Part shown: positions 25,046 through 36,149 of the stretch, in pieces
Layout: each line of letters begins with the position of its first letter
Position numbering within the stretch: position 1 is the first letter of the stretch
From: Hansfordia pulvinata
Lineage: Eukaryota; Ascomycota; Sordariomycetes; Xylariales
NCBI GenBank assembly: GCA_006538405.1
Contig: BJKQ01000005.1
Location: 2,418,001 to 2,482,000, forward strand
Length of the DNA: 64,000 nt
Direction: 5' to 3'
Made by a program: the position numbers and the translations under genes
The notes under the pieces: model-generated
Databases searched by the model: none
What the model saw: only the letters and a program-made list of their open reading frames with translations
Told to the model about the DNA's origin: nothing

Positions 25046-26308
25046 ATGTCCCCGCTGCCCCGCCCAGTGATCCGCCTGGCCCGCGCCGCCGCCGTCCCGC
25101 GCGTCGCAACGGCAACATCGCGGCATTCTTCTCAACCGCTGCTCCGCCGGTTCGCGACGGCCTCCTCCGGCCTGCGCCAGCAGCAGCAGCAGCAGCGGAA
25201 GCCCGCAGCATCGGGCGACAACCACGTTCGGTTGGTCGAGGTGGGGCCGCGCGACGGCCTGCAGAACGAGAAGAGGGCCATCCCCGTCGAGACCAAGATC
25301 GAGCTGGTGGAGCGGCTGGCGGCGGCGGGCCTGCGGCACATCGAGGCGGGCTCGTTCGTCTCGCCGCGCTGGGTGCCGCAGATGGCCAGCTCCGACGCCG
25401 TCATGGAGCACCTCCTGCTCGGCGGCGGCGGCGGTGGCAACAACAAGAAAGGGGCATCAGCGTCGTCGTCCCCGCCACCGCACGACCAGCCCACCACCTA
25501 CTCCTTCCTGGCGCCCAACGAGAAGGGCCTGGCCGGCGCCCAGGCCGTCCTGGCGCGCCACCCGGGGGCTTACCTCACCCAGGCCGAGGCCACTGGCGGC
25601 CAAGACAGCAGCAGCGGCAGCAGCAGCAGCAAGAAGCCGGCGCTCGAGCTGGCCGTGTTTGCGGCGGCGACCGAGTCCTTCTCGCGGCGCAACCTCAACT
25701 GCGACATCGCGACGTCGCTGGAGCGGTTCCGGCCGGTGATCGCGGGAGCCAAGGCCGCGGGCCTGCGGGCGCGGGCGTACATCTCGGTGGTGCTGGGGTG
25801 CCCGTTCGAGGGGCCCGAGGGCGCGGACCCGCACCGGGTGGCGGAGATCGCGACCAGCCTGCTGGAGATGGGGGCGGACGAGATCGCGCTGGGGGACACG
25901 ACGGGGATGGGCACGGCCCCGCGGACGGACGCGCTGCTGCGGTGCGTCGTGGGCGCCGCGGGCGTCCGGCCCGAGGACGTCGCCATGCACTTCCACGACA
26001 CGTACGGGCAGGCCCTCGTCAACACGGCCGTGGCCCTCGAGAGGGGCATCCGGTCCTTCGACTGCGCCGTCGGCGGCCTCGGCGGCTGCCCCTACAGCCC
26101 CGGCGCCACGGGCAACGTGGCCACCGAGGACGTCGTGTACTTCCTCGAGAGCCTGGGCATGCGCACGGGCGTGGACCTGGACGCGGTCGCCGACGCCGGC
26201 GCCTGGATCTCGCGGGAGCTCGGCAGGGCCCACGACTCGTCTGTCGGCAGGGCCGTCCTGGGCGCCCGCAGGGCTGCTGAGGCCGAGGCAGAGGCCGGTA
26301 AGCAGTGA
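25046..26308 (+). CDS. Hydroxymethylglutaryl-CoA lyase, mitochondrial
   Basis: This single-exon gene of 420 residues encodes the enzyme that cleaves 3-hydroxy-3-methylglutaryl-CoA to acetyl-CoA and acetoacetate, the last step of leucine breakdown. The first about 40 residues are rich in Arg, Ala and Ser without acid residues, as in a mitochondrial presequence. VGPRDGLQNE carries the metal-binding Asp70. MHFHD carries metal ligands His315 and His317. GGCPYSPGATGN carries the catalytic Cys348 and the Asn ligand. All match the HMGL-like TIM barrel. It is roughly 95 residues longer than the animal enzyme. Besides the presequence, the excess is a Q6 stretch (about 45-50) and two low-complexity insertions (a Gly/Asn/Ser/Pro segment near residue 130 and a Ser-rich segment near 188). 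No peroxisomal C-terminal signal is seen (ends in AGKQ). Confidence 0.93.
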   Translation: MSPLPRPVIRLARAAAVPRVATATSRHSSQPLLRRFATASSGLRQQQQQQRKPAASGDNHVRLVEVGPRDGLQNEKRAIPVETKIELVERLAAAGLRHIEAGSFVSPRWVPQMASSDAVMEHLLLGGGGGGNNKKGASASSSPPPHDQPTTYSFLAPNEKGLAGAQAVLARHPGAYLTQAEATGGQDSSSGSSSSKKPALELAVFAAATESFSRRNLNCDIATSLERFRPVIAGAKAAGLRARAYISVVLGCPFEGPEGADPHRVAEIATSLLEMGADEIALGDTTGMGTAPRTDALLRCVVGAAGVRPEDVAMHFHDTYGQALVNTAVALERGIRSFDCAVGGLGGCPYSPGATGNVATEDVVYFLESLGMRTGVDLDAVADAGAWISRELGRAHDSSVGRAVLGARRAAEAEAEAGKQ

Positions 26309-27573
26309 GGGTTTTTTCATTTTTTTTTCTTCATTTTTTTTTTTCACCTTCATCGTCCCGGGGAGGACAAGGGTGATTGGGGCTTATCCTGTAAGTATTG
26401 TACCACCGCCGCCCTGTAGCGGCTCCTGCGCCTGGCGTACGTTAAATAAGTTGATTGTCCGTGGAGTGTGGGCTTCTGCTGTAGGTGCATGTAGGTGATG
26501 ATACGGGGGACACGTCAACTATAGGTAATTCTCTCGTAGTCGAGAGGGTTGATCTCCCTATTCACAATTCTGTGTCAGGGCACGCCATCTCCATGCATTG
26601 GGCTACAAACGGTGAAGAGAAGAGAGTTGTTGAAATGGCTCCATGAGAGGAGATATCCCCGATATTAGAAGTGAAAACATAATTACGAAGAGAATTGAAA
26701 AAAAAAAAAGTTTCACCACCGACATGCGGTTTCAAGACTGGCACCTGCTCAGTCTGCACTTGATTTCGAGGCAAAACATGCCCAGGCCTCTCAGCGGTAA
26801 CGGACCTCCGCATGTCCCTTGAACTCAGCAGTCGAAGACGCATGCAGAGTCCCTCGTCTTCACATCAGAGTCGCAACCGATAAACGACTTCTGACGACAA
26901 ACCCTTCCGCGGCCCTGCGATTGCATCATGACACCCTGGCGGACCACGGGCGGCGGGGTCCCTTAAGCCCCCCCCCCCCCCCCCCCCCCCCCCCCGGAGA
27001 ATCTCATGATGTCAGCCGGGGCCAAAGGGTCGATCACAACGGCGGATAGATGCCCGCCTCGTCTCCGTCCAAGACCTTTGGGGAGGGCGTCCTGCTCAGG
27101 AGCATCACGTGGGCGGTTGCTGTTCTTGGCGCTCTCGAGACCGCTGCTGGTCGTTTGCTCTCTGGAGCGCGATTCGCACGCTGGTCGATCCTGGCCAGCA
27201 CGTCGCTGTGGGACGAGCTCGCCATCGTGCGTCTGACCCGGATTGCGTTTTTTTTTTTTGAGGGTGCAGAACCCCTCGGGACGCTGCCTCTGCGTCGCCT
27301 CTCTTGGGCTGGCTGGCGCGCGGGGGTTAATAGAGAGGGCCTCGTCCTGGTCGGAGGGTGTCTGCGCCCGAAAGCGCGCGGGGTACGGAATGCCTCTGCA
27401 GAACCCCTAGGAGACGTTCCGCGATGCCCCCCTCTCGGGTGGCAGCATCGTTGGGCTATATGACATATTGCCCAGGCCACTGGCCACCCAGCAATGGAGC
27501 GGGGACCAAGACGCTGGCCGAAGGACTCCAGGGCCGCACCCCAGGAGATTAATAGAAAGATGATTAGCAAGAA
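26309..27573. other. Convergent intergenic region
   Basis: This lies between the 3' ends of the HMG-CoA lyase gene (+) and the DUF7702-like gene (-). It has poly-T stretches just after the lyase stop, a TAAATAA element near 26442 that could be a polyadenylation signal, and a C28 tract. ORFs here are low-complexity and overlapping, and no gene is supported. Confidence 0.55.
26968..26995. repeat. Mononucleotide C tract (28 bp)
   Basis: This is the longest homopolymer in the window, an uninterrupted run of C in a convergent intergenic region. Confidence 0.95.
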
Positions 27574-28731
27574 TCACGGCGCCCACAGGCTGGCCGAGGC
27601 TATGGAGGTCGGGGGCTTCATGATGCCCATGTCCGGGACGGGGACCATGTCGCGGACGAGGTCGCGGTCCTCGGCCATGAAGCCCATGACGACGACGATG
27701 AAGGCGACGGCCCACTCGGGCAGGGAGACGAGCCCAAAGTGCAGCCAGACGGCCGACGCCGTCGCCGCAGTGTCACCACCACCACCATCATCATCACCAC
27801 CGCCGCCGCCGCCGCCGCCGCCGATGGTGATGGTGGTAATGACCTCGTCGATGCGCAGGGGCGACCCGAGGCCCGCCGGCGCAAAGGCCGAGGCGACGGC
27901 GTACGCGCCGCGGACGAGGACGAAGGGCGCGCACAGCAGGGCGCACAGCAGGACGCACCGCTCCGTCTTGTGCGCGTGCAGGGCGACGTTGCGCGCCGTG
28001 ACGCCCGCCAGCAGCGCCGTCGCCAGCAGGCACAGCAGCAGCGCGAACAGCCCGATCACCATGGCCGCCTGCCCTCCTCCTCCTCCTCCTCCTCCTCCCG
28101 ACACCGACACTGAGCCTCCTCCTCCGGCTCCTGCCTTGTCCCCTCCGATGCCGTAGGTCTGCGTGGCGCCCACGGTGAGGATGACGGTGCCCACGACCCC
28201 GAGGAGAGTCAGGGGGATGATGACGGGCAGCCTGAGACCACCCGGCACGGGAGAGTTGCTAGTTTTCGTCATGTGAGTTAGCCCCTTTGCCTCTCAGAGG
28301 AGTAACATTTATTTTCATTTTGTAAAAAAAACAGAGGGTAAAGAGAATTAGGAGAAAACTCACCCAGCCTTCAACAAGCCCACCGTAGTCAAGACCAAGG
28401 GCCCCGCGAGGAAGGCGTCCAGCCGCGCGGCCTGCGCGAGACGGACCCCGACCTCGCCGACGACCATCTCCCCCTCCTCACCCCCCTTCTTGCTGCCCTC
28501 CCCTCCTCCTGCCTGGCGAGCCGCGGACGCCGCGGACATCTCGAGCCCCGCGGCGGCGAGGCGCAGGGCGGCCAGCAGGACCTGCGGCGCGGCGGGCCAC
28601 AGCCACTCGAGGCTGCGGCGCGCCGGCGGCAGGCGCAGCGCGTGGCGGGCCGCGACGGTCGAGGCGGCCAGCGCGATGAGGATGTAGAAGGGCAGGGCGA
28701 CGGCGACGGCGACCTCGCGCGACAGCTGCAT
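27574..28731 (-). CDS. Multi-pass membrane protein, DUF7702-like
   Basis: Two exons on the minus strand (28731-28364, then 28258-27574) encode 350 residues. The 105-nt intron 28259-28363 has GTGAGT, a GCTAAC branch and CTAG, and joins in phase 2 (KAG then NSPVPGG). About seven hydrophobic segments are visible: residues 7-27, about 45-62 and about 104-120 in exon 1, and four more in exon 2 (around LPVIIPLTLLGVVGTVIL, MVIGLFALLLCLLATALL, VLLCALLCAPFVLV and EWAVAFIVVVMGF). Two loops are long glycine runs encoded by trinucleotide repeats. The number and spacing of helices and the fungal context recall the uncharacterised DUF7702 integral membrane family, by memory rather than search. Function is unknown. 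GA- and GT-rich repeats lie just upstream of the ATG. Confidence 0.75.
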
Positions 28732-30373
28732 CGTGGCGGCGGCGGGTCGTGTTTGTGGTGTACATGAGCTGGCGTATATGTGCGTATGTGAGAGAGAGCG
28801 AGAGCGAGAGAGAGAGGGTGTGTGTGTATGAGTGTATGTGTGCGTGTTGCTGTGTCGGTAAATTAGTGTGAGATCATTGTGCCGTTTTCCTCTCTCCCTT
28901 TTCTGAGTAAACGAAAGTCAGTCGAGGGCGTTGTCCCTGATAACCAGAGAGGGTGGAGCAAATGGAAGAGGGAGTTGAGAGACAAAGAGAGTAAGAGTAA
29001 GAGTGAGAGTGAGGGAGCGCAACTCAAGGCTAAGAAGCCACCAAAAGAGAGAGAGTGTGTGTGTGTGACCAAAACGCAATAACAACAACAACAAAAGCAA
29101 CAACAACATTCACAAGAGACGAAAACAGCAGCAGGGGACAAGAGACAAGCGACGGAACAAGAAGGCGGGGCAGCACAGTTCTTAATGCAACTTGTCCGTC
29201 AGCCCCAGCAGCCCTGCCGTCGTGGCCCGTCATCTGTCTGAAACGGTGCCTGGCCACGTCAAGAAGAGGGAAGCCAGGGCCCTCGATCCCTCGACACTTC
29301 CCAAAGCGCGCCGATCCAGCCCAGTCAAAGCCGCATTGCGTCTCTAGCGGTGGCGAGTTGCGCGTCCTTGAGGCCGTCTCGGCGGGCGCATGAGAGCGGT
29401 GGCGGATCCTGCTTACTCCCGGCGCGCCCTTCCCACCTTCCGCGGAGGCCGCTCTGTCTATTCTTCACACGGGAGCTTACTGGCGCCAGGGGCGGCTGCT
29501 CTCCCACGGAGCCGCGACAGTAAGACGGACGTCTTCTCTCGTTGGCCTGGCTTGGAAGCTGTGTTGCGCACGGCCACAGGAACCAAGACAAGGAAGGCCG
29601 TCTGATCTGGGCCGGGCCGGGTCGGGTCAGCAATCTGCACAGGGGACCACTGCGCCGAGCTGATCTTGTTCCTCTAAAGATGCAGCGCATGTTCCTTGCA
29701 GAGAGGGGCGGAACCGGAACCGGCCGGTGGCAACAAGCCAGAACATTGCGCAGGTAGGTAGGTAGGTTGGTATTCATCCGTACCTGCTAAACAACTTGCC
29801 ACCAATCCCTCCCGTTGCAGCAGGCGTGTCAAACTGGGGATGGACAGTCGTCGGGAGGAACGGATCGCAGCTTGCCGGGTGCCAGAGTGGGATGCTCACA
29901 AGAAGTCGGGGTGCGTCTGACCGATAGGCTGGCTTATAGTGGCGCCGCAGGGTTGGTTGGTCTAGGACTGATGAGGCGCCGTCGAGTCCGAGCCAGTCAA
30001 CCTAGGAGAGGCCTATCGCGAAGGGTGTTGATTTTGCGCCGAGGAGGCAGACAGACTATGTCGAGTAGGCACTGCTAACGCAAGATTGACAGGTTGTCAC
30101 GCGGGGTCTTTCGGTATGAATCGTCTTTAGTGCTTGCTTGGCATAAGATGTCGAGAGTCGTCGGGCAGCCGTGGCCAAAGATCAGGCGAACGGGCCGTCG
30201 GTTCCCGCCGGTGACCTTGCTGCCTTGGCCCGAGAGATGCATCTAGAGTTGCTTCGCGTTTGGTGGTTCTGATCGTCCTGCCCCAGAGCCCCCGCTGTCG
30301 TTCCCAGATGTCGTGTGAGTACGGTCATCGAGTGAGAGACAAGACGACGACGAAGCTACAGCATGACCAAACC
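28732..30373. other. Intergenic region upstream of the DUF7702-like gene
   Basis: The first 120 bases hold GA-, GCGAGA- and GT-type microsatellites (about 28790-28850). An AAC/CAA trinucleotide run lies at about 29080-29110. A short TAGG tetranucleotide run lies at 29753-29766. No supported gene. The 150-codon minus-strand ORF at 29.3-29.8 kb has no recognisable features. Confidence 0.55.
28790..28850. repeat. GA-rich and GT-rich microsatellite
   Basis: AGAGAGAGCGAGAGCG-type repeats run into GTGTGTGTGT. They lie 60-120 bases upstream of the minus-strand DUF7702-like ATG, so they may be part of its leader. Confidence 0.8.
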
Positions 30374-31111
30374 TCAACAGCCTGGCAAAATCGTCCTCCT
30401 CCCCTTCCCCTCCGCCTCACCCGTCCCCCTTCGCACCCTCCGCGCCCTCTCAACCTCCTCAGATTCAGATCCAGACGCAAACTCGTCCTCCTCCCCTCCC
30501 CGCTCCGCCTCGCCCGTCCCCCTCCGCGCCCTCTCAACCTCCTCCTCATCATCGCCGTACCCCTCCTCCTCCGTTTTCCTCAGCGCCGCCGCGTTCCACT
30601 CGCACCCGCACAGCCGCCGGAAGAAGAAGCGCGACGCCACGTCCTTGGCCGCCGCCGTCCGCTCCTCCTCGGGCGTCTCCTCGTCGGCGCCCGTCAGCCA
30701 GTAGTCCCACGCCATTGACTCGACCACCACCTCGACCTCCTCCTCTGCCTCCCCCGCCGCCTTGGCTCCCGCCTTCTCCCGCCGGGCCACCGTTATGGCC
30801 AGCATCTCCTTGTAAACCCAGCTCCGGGCGACGCGCACGACGGTGCGCAGTCCTTTGCCTCCGTCTTTGCTGGCGCCTTTGCTCTCGTCACCGTCGCCAC
30901 CAGCATTGCCGTCGTCAAAAGCCACAGGCTCGTCAGCCGTCACCACCCACCGGTCCTCCATCTCCTGCGGCTGGAAGCCCCCCAGCAGCCGCTCCCAGTC
31001 GTCCGCCGGGATCCGCAGGTCCCAGCGGCACTGCCTCACCGACGACCGCTCCATCATGGGCGCGTAGCTCATCTTTCTTCCTTCGTTTTCTCTTTCTTCA
31101 AACCCGTTCAA
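30374..31111 (-). CDS. Acidic protein of unknown function
   Basis: This is a single open frame of 245 residues. The in-frame ATG at 31072 (MSYAPM) or the next Met may be the true start, giving 232 residues or slightly fewer. The N-terminal half has a globular pattern: CRWDLRIPADDWERLLGGF, MEDRWVV and VRVARSWVYKEMLAITV. It is interrupted by a Gly/Asp/Lys-rich insertion. The C-terminal half is highly acidic, with imperfect internal repeats of an EEVERARR-GTGEAE unit (two copies about 30 residues apart). I do not recognise the family. The Trp-containing beta/alpha pattern reads like a small conserved cytosolic domain with a disordered acidic tail. It lies downstream of the secreted aldose epimerase gene on the same strand, 630 bases from its stop. 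Confidence 0.6.
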   Translation of the reverse strand: MNGFEERENEGRKMSYAPMMERSSVRQCRWDLRIPADDWERLLGGFQPQEMEDRWVVTADEPVAFDDGNAGGDGDESKGASKDGGKGLRTVVRVARSWVYKEMLAITVARREKAGAKAAGEAEEEVEVVVESMAWDYWLTGADEETPEEERTAAAKDVASRFFFRRLCGCEWNAAALRKTEEEGYGDDEEEVERARRGTGEAERGGEEDEFASGSESEEVERARRVRRGTGEAEGKGRRTILPGC

Positions 31112-31738
31112 GATTGTACGCGTTGCAGGTTAGGCAGTTCAAAGTAGAAAAAGAGAAAAAAAAATCGTCGCGCGGTGGAGGGTGGCTTAGGGCAGTGAAT
31201 TGTGCAGTGATCAAGCTGTTTAGGCGAGCTGGGACGCCCCGCTACTTCTAGTGGCGATATGGCGATGTTGCTGAGCTGATGGCCTTGGCAAAAGCCGAAG
31301 CAGGACAAGTCGAGGGTGCGCTGATGAAAACCTAGGTGGCTGCCAATGTAGGTACTGTACAGACTTCGATGCCAGGCATTTAGAAGCAGGTACTTATAAC
31401 AATAATAATAATATCAACAATGCACCACTCCCGAGACAACGATGAGTCAGACCGGTCAGCAGCCATGGCCCATTCAAATGGGCTGAGCTGCCCATTTGGC
31501 GTCTCCGTTTAACGGAAGAGGGGAGGGGAAGGCTGGAATCACTTACTGCTAGATCGACATGGATTTCATGCACTGAAGACACCGGATGATTCCCCTTTCA
31601 AGCCGAAACACACACACCATTGGATCATCAGTCGTCACCGGTAAATTAAAGTCTTCTAATATATACAAGCAATGGCTTTGAAAGGGAGGCCGGATCCTAG
31701 CCAAAAATCATCATGTCAAGCGGCTTGGGTGTCTGCTT
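31112..31738. other. Intergenic region
   Basis: This lies between two minus-strand genes. It holds an ATA-type short run near 31400 and AT-rich sequence that probably serves as the 3' end of the epimerase gene. No gene seen. Confidence 0.55.
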
Positions 31739-32992
31739 CTAGGAGGAAGTCGAGTTGACGCTGAAGACGTACGACGCCTGCAGGACGTACGGGTCGTCGC
31801 CAGGGCCGAAAATGTGCTTCTTCTCGCGCTGCCACGACGGCTGGTTGATGGCGTCGATCCAGTCCTCAACCTCAATGACCACGCAGCCGTACTGCTCCAC
31901 AAACTTGGTCTTGTCCGAGCCCTGCGTGCTCTTGACGGGCCACGTGCCGTTTTGGGTGTTGCAGGCAAATACCTGCAGAGCCTCCTGATCCGAGTAGATG
32001 TCCAGCTGAATGCCAGACCATGCCGATGCTAGCTGCGCGACGAAGCCGTCATTGCGCCAGTCGTAAGGGCCGTTCTGGGAGCGGTCGACCAGGTAGCACG
32101 TGTCTGAGAAGTGTTAGCAGGAGCGTGTGATCAGACAAACACCGGGGGCGCCGCGCAAGGAGAACATACCGTAGCCAGTGCAGCCGGGACCACAGTTGCC
32201 GTCGGCCTTGTCGAGGTCGGCACCAATCTGCTTCGGGGCGGACCAGAAGTCGTTGACGGAGCCCGGCTGGTTGGCGAGAATGTCACCGGTGGGGATGAGG
32301 ATGTTGTCGACGTCAACGCGCTGGCCGCTGTAGGGCATGAAGAGCGTGTGGTTCAGGGCGTTGTTGGTCTCGTCGTTGGCGAGGCCGTCCAGGTTCCAGT
32401 AGTCGTGGCTGCTGAGCATGATGGGGGTCTTCTTGGTGGTGGCGAGGGCAACCATCTTGAGGTCCCAGGTCATGCCGTGCAGGGTAAAGGTGATGTAGGC
32501 GACGACCTCGCCGGGGAAGCCCTGCTCGCCGTCGGGGTCGACGAGGGAGAAGGTGATGCTGTCCTTGGAGTGGGCCACGACGGTGAAGTTGCGGTAGTCC
32601 CAGCCGTGGGGGCCACCGTGGAGGGTATCGGCGCCGTCGTTCTCGTTGGGCAGGACGTGGAAGGTCTCGCCGTCAATCTCGAAGGTGCTGTTCTTGATGC
32701 GGTTCGCGTAGCGGCCGGGAACGCTGCCGAGATGGGGGTGGATGGCGGGGTTCTCGTAGGCGGTGGCGTTGTCCCAGCCGACAATGACGTCTCTCTGGAC
32801 GCCGTTCTTGTCGTTGATGAGGAGGTTGGTGATGGAGGCGCCGTAAGGGATGAAGGCGGCCTTGATGCCGTCGCCCGTGATCCAGTACTTGCCGTTCTCG
32901 TCGGGGCCCTCGCCGTCGCCGGCGGGCTTGGAGGCCGCGGCCGAGGCCAGCGGCAGGAGGAGGGCGGCGGCCCAGGACGTGCTCCAACGCAT
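31739..32992 (-). CDS. Secreted aldose 1-epimerase (galactose mutarotase fold)
   Basis: Two minus-strand exons (32992-32170 and 32103-31739) encode 395 residues. The 66-nt intron 32104-32169 has GTATGT, GCTAAC and CAG, and is phase 1. A signal peptide covers about residues 1-20 (hydrophobic LLLPLASAAAS). The body matches the mutarotase fold: GRYANRI (residues 94-99), LHGG with His125, and HDYWNL with His196, which are the substrate-binding and catalytic His regions. IEVEDWIDAINQP with Glu352 is at the position of the catalytic Glu in the family's LEPQ...PDA motif. These enzymes interconvert alpha and beta anomers of aldoses. The secreted form probably acts on sugars or cell-wall oligosaccharides outside the cell. 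Several NxS/T sequons fit secretion. A 304-codon opposite-strand ORF is a shadow. Confidence 0.9.
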
Positions 32993-34751
32993 GGCGGCTG
33001 TCGTCTGTGTGTGCGGGTGCGGTAGTGGCAGCGGTAGTCGTGGTGGTGGTGGTGGTGGTGGTCTGAGGTTATCTCAAGCCGAGGGGCAGAGCTTGGTGAG
33101 AATCAATCAATTGAATCAAATGTTGATGGTGATGTCTCAGATGCGTTTATCCGTGCCTGGAGATCCGGCGCACTTCTGGTAGACTGGGGAAGAGAGCGGC
33201 GCGAGACAGCCTGGGGAATTGCCCTCATCTTATTATTCATGGGAGGTCGAGGCAGTCGCGGGCCGGAAGCTTGTTCACTAGGGTACGAGTACATCACATC
33301 CGCAGCTGTCCGTGCCCCAGGACGAGTACCCTTTGGATCGCGGGGAGGCAGTCGCAACTCAGCTCAGCTACGCGTACTCGTACAAGGACTCGCGCAGGGC
33401 AGCGCAGGCGCGGCAGGCTCGACCGACAGCGCTGCAGGGCCCCACATGCCAGGCCCATGGGAAATTGTCATGATTGGGGTTGTCCGACCCCGGATTGAGC
33501 CATACCACAGGGAGACTAGTTGGAGAACGCCCGCCTTACCTCAAAGAGCGTAGTCGACAGAGCCAGCTGAGGCCCGGTCGGTCGACGGGCAGACGTTCTA
33601 GTCAACTTTGATCAAAGCCATGACACGGTTGGCGTGCTGGACCATCGTTGACTTCTTTTCTCCTCCTCTGCTGCGCAACAGCCACCCTTCACGAGTACGG
33701 ACTCGGCCACATGGACGAGCATGGCATGGCTTCGTTTCCAACTACTAACTTCCCCGCGCCTGTCCCGCGCTGCCCAAACGTTGGAAACCCGGCACGCCGG
33801 GCTCTTGACTCGGCTCACGTACTCTTGCGACTCTGCCTCACCCGCGGCCGTCAGGCATCCTCACCCTGATCCGGCACACCCAGCAACTAAGCCACCAGAT
33901 CCGATGCCTTGGACTCACCCAAATCCCTCGCACGAGCACATGCCGCCAGACTCTCCCACACGCGAACTCAGGTGACGTCGGCTCGTCGTGTGGAGTCGGG
34001 TGCCAGCGACGCCACCGCGTGGGGCACGGCCGCCATCGACAGGGCCCCGGGCTGCAGGTGTCCAAGTCCGCCCCGTCCTTTCCAATGCTTGATTTCAAGC
34101 CCCCGGACAGCCAGCGTCGCTTGCAGCTGCCGAGTACTCGTACCACCAGTCGGCGCCCTCGTCATGGCACTCGAACGAAGGGGGAATTGGGGATCATCTC
34201 CGCCGCGTGACGGCCGGAGCGGGGAAAGCGATTACCCAAGATCGTCGTTCGGCCGGGGTCCCACCTTGCTTGTCCGTTGGCGCCTCGCAGCATTCCTGGG
34301 TGGCCTGGGGTAACACCAGGACAGCCTCATGTTAGCGGTACTCGTACGCTGCTGCAGTCGCTGGCAGGTCTTGCATGCGCGGCGGGCAGAGTTGGCCGAT
34401 GACTTGTACACACACATCTTACGAGTAGGCCATCTTCGGGTGGCCGGGCCCTCTGCAACAGCCTTTTGTTTTGGCCGTCATCCCATGGCTCGACTTCACG
34501 ACCACAACAGTCAGAGGCAACACTTGAATCTCGCCAGTAAACCCCCCCACACAGGTCCTGACTCAAGGCCTGATGAGCCAGGAACGCGGTGTCGATGGAC
34601 TCGCTCGCGTCTCTCCAAGGCCGTCCGTCGGTTGGACTGTTCCGCTGCTCGTACATCATGATCGAGAACCCTGGTCTCTTCATCGCGTGCGTGCGTGCGG
34701 GGTGCAATAAGCCCTGCCCGTTTGCACCCCAAGGGAACGGGGACGGCCGTC

Positions 34752-34771
34752 GGGGGGGGGGGGGGGGGGGG
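34752..34771. repeat. Mononucleotide G tract (20 bp)
   Basis: This is an uninterrupted run of G in intergenic DNA. Confidence 0.95.
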
Positions 34772-35246
34772 CGGCGGCTCAGGGACGCGAGCCTGTTTCC
34801 GGCCAACCAAGATCCCAGCTTGCCCCGTGCTGAACCAACAAACCTCACCATGCTGCATCGCGTCATTGCTACCATGTCACCTCGCGGCCTGATGAGGTTA
34901 CATGCACGAAGCGATGCTCGCAGTAGTCAAGTCTTTCGGCCCGGGCGACATGCGAGTAGCTCCCCATCCCCAGCTTCTACTCTGCTCGCGCTTCCTTCGC
35001 GCCGGCCCCGCGCCCATCGTGACCACCCCTCTCCAGTCCGCCCGTACGGGTTGGCCGGGAAGAACGACAAACGAACGCAGCTGGGTTTGAAGGGGCAGAA
35101 GAGCCGGCCTTCGGGGCCATGCTCCCGACGGTTCTCGCGCGAGACCAGCCGCGGCAGGCCGCTTTCTCGATGGCGGTACTCGCTCGAACCCCTCAGAGCA
35201 ATAATTGACGAGCTCTCAAGCGCCTTTCTCGGCAGCGGTGAGCCAC

Positions 35247-35248
<2 letters not shown>

Positions 35249-35286
<38 letters not shown>
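35249..35286. repeat. AC dinucleotide microsatellite (about 38 bp)
   Basis: About 19 AC units without interruption in intergenic DNA. Confidence 0.95.
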
Positions 35287-35288
<2 letters not shown>

Positions 35289-36149
35289 CCTGAACTAATA
35301 AGACCGCCGACGACGTTTCGCGTTCTACCAACAAACCCACGCGGGTTCTTTTTTTTTTTTGCTTGACACACGGCGCCTCGCACTCGCTCGCGCCTCCGAG
35401 TGTAAGCAGCGTGGTAGCTTCACTGCCGTCATAGCTGTGCCAGCTCTCGCTGACCTCTTGTCCTCCACTTCTCCGCACGCCCTCGTCAGCTGACGCGGGA
35501 GGAGGCAGCGCGCCCGCATACCCGCACACCTGGGGTACGGAGGTAGGTGGGCACATAGGTAGCTTCGTCTGTAGATCTCCCACGTAGCACGACCCATTGT
35601 CGAGAGAAAGCGAGACCTTTCTACCCGCGCGGTCCCAGATCTTTACGGCCCGCCCTCGCGTGGCTGTATTCGGCCTGCTCCGAAAGGGACCAGATGACAG
35701 TACCTGGAGCCTGGTGGGTGTCCAGCTCTGCAGCCCGGCTTATTTTGCTTGTCTCCTGGAATCCCCCAGACACAGTCACGCGAGCCCAATCCCAGCCATA
35801 CGGGCAGCTGTCTTGGGTGCCTATGAGCAGGTGCCAAGGACGACGCGATCACAAAGAGAATTTGGCGCCTTTGGTGGCGAAGTTTCCAGGTGATTTCCCA
35901 TTCTGAAAGCCCTTCAGTTGTCCAGCCTCAACAGCCGTGGTTATTGGCAGCACCATGAGCGCCTCTCAATCCACGACCGGCATCGACACCCACGTCACAT
36001 CCGCGAGTAGCAGTCAGCCACAAAGTTACAAGACAAAAACACAATGTATTGAATGACGATGACTGCGATACCCATACTCCGCGATTGCAACGTCCCGTCG
36101 ACACTCGAAACACACCTCGCCCCCACGGCCCGAGGGAAGCATGAACTAT

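Larger units (their letters stand above)
32993..36149. other. Intergenic region between epimerase and V-ATPase genes
   Basis: No supported gene. It holds a GGT trinucleotide run (about 33041-33062) just upstream of the epimerase ATG, five TACTCGTA/TACGAGTA motifs (about 33282, 33377, 34136, 34341 and 34422), a G20 tract and an AC dinucleotide run. The 218-234 codon ORFs at 34.6-35.6 kb span these repeats and are not credible genes. Confidence 0.55.

Noticed and set aside
32111..33025. 304-codon ORF antisense to the aldose epimerase
   Set aside because: Shadow frame, composition set by the codon bias of the sense strand.
34589..35583. Long ORFs on both strands
   Set aside because: They translate the G20 and AC microsatellites into low-complexity sequence.
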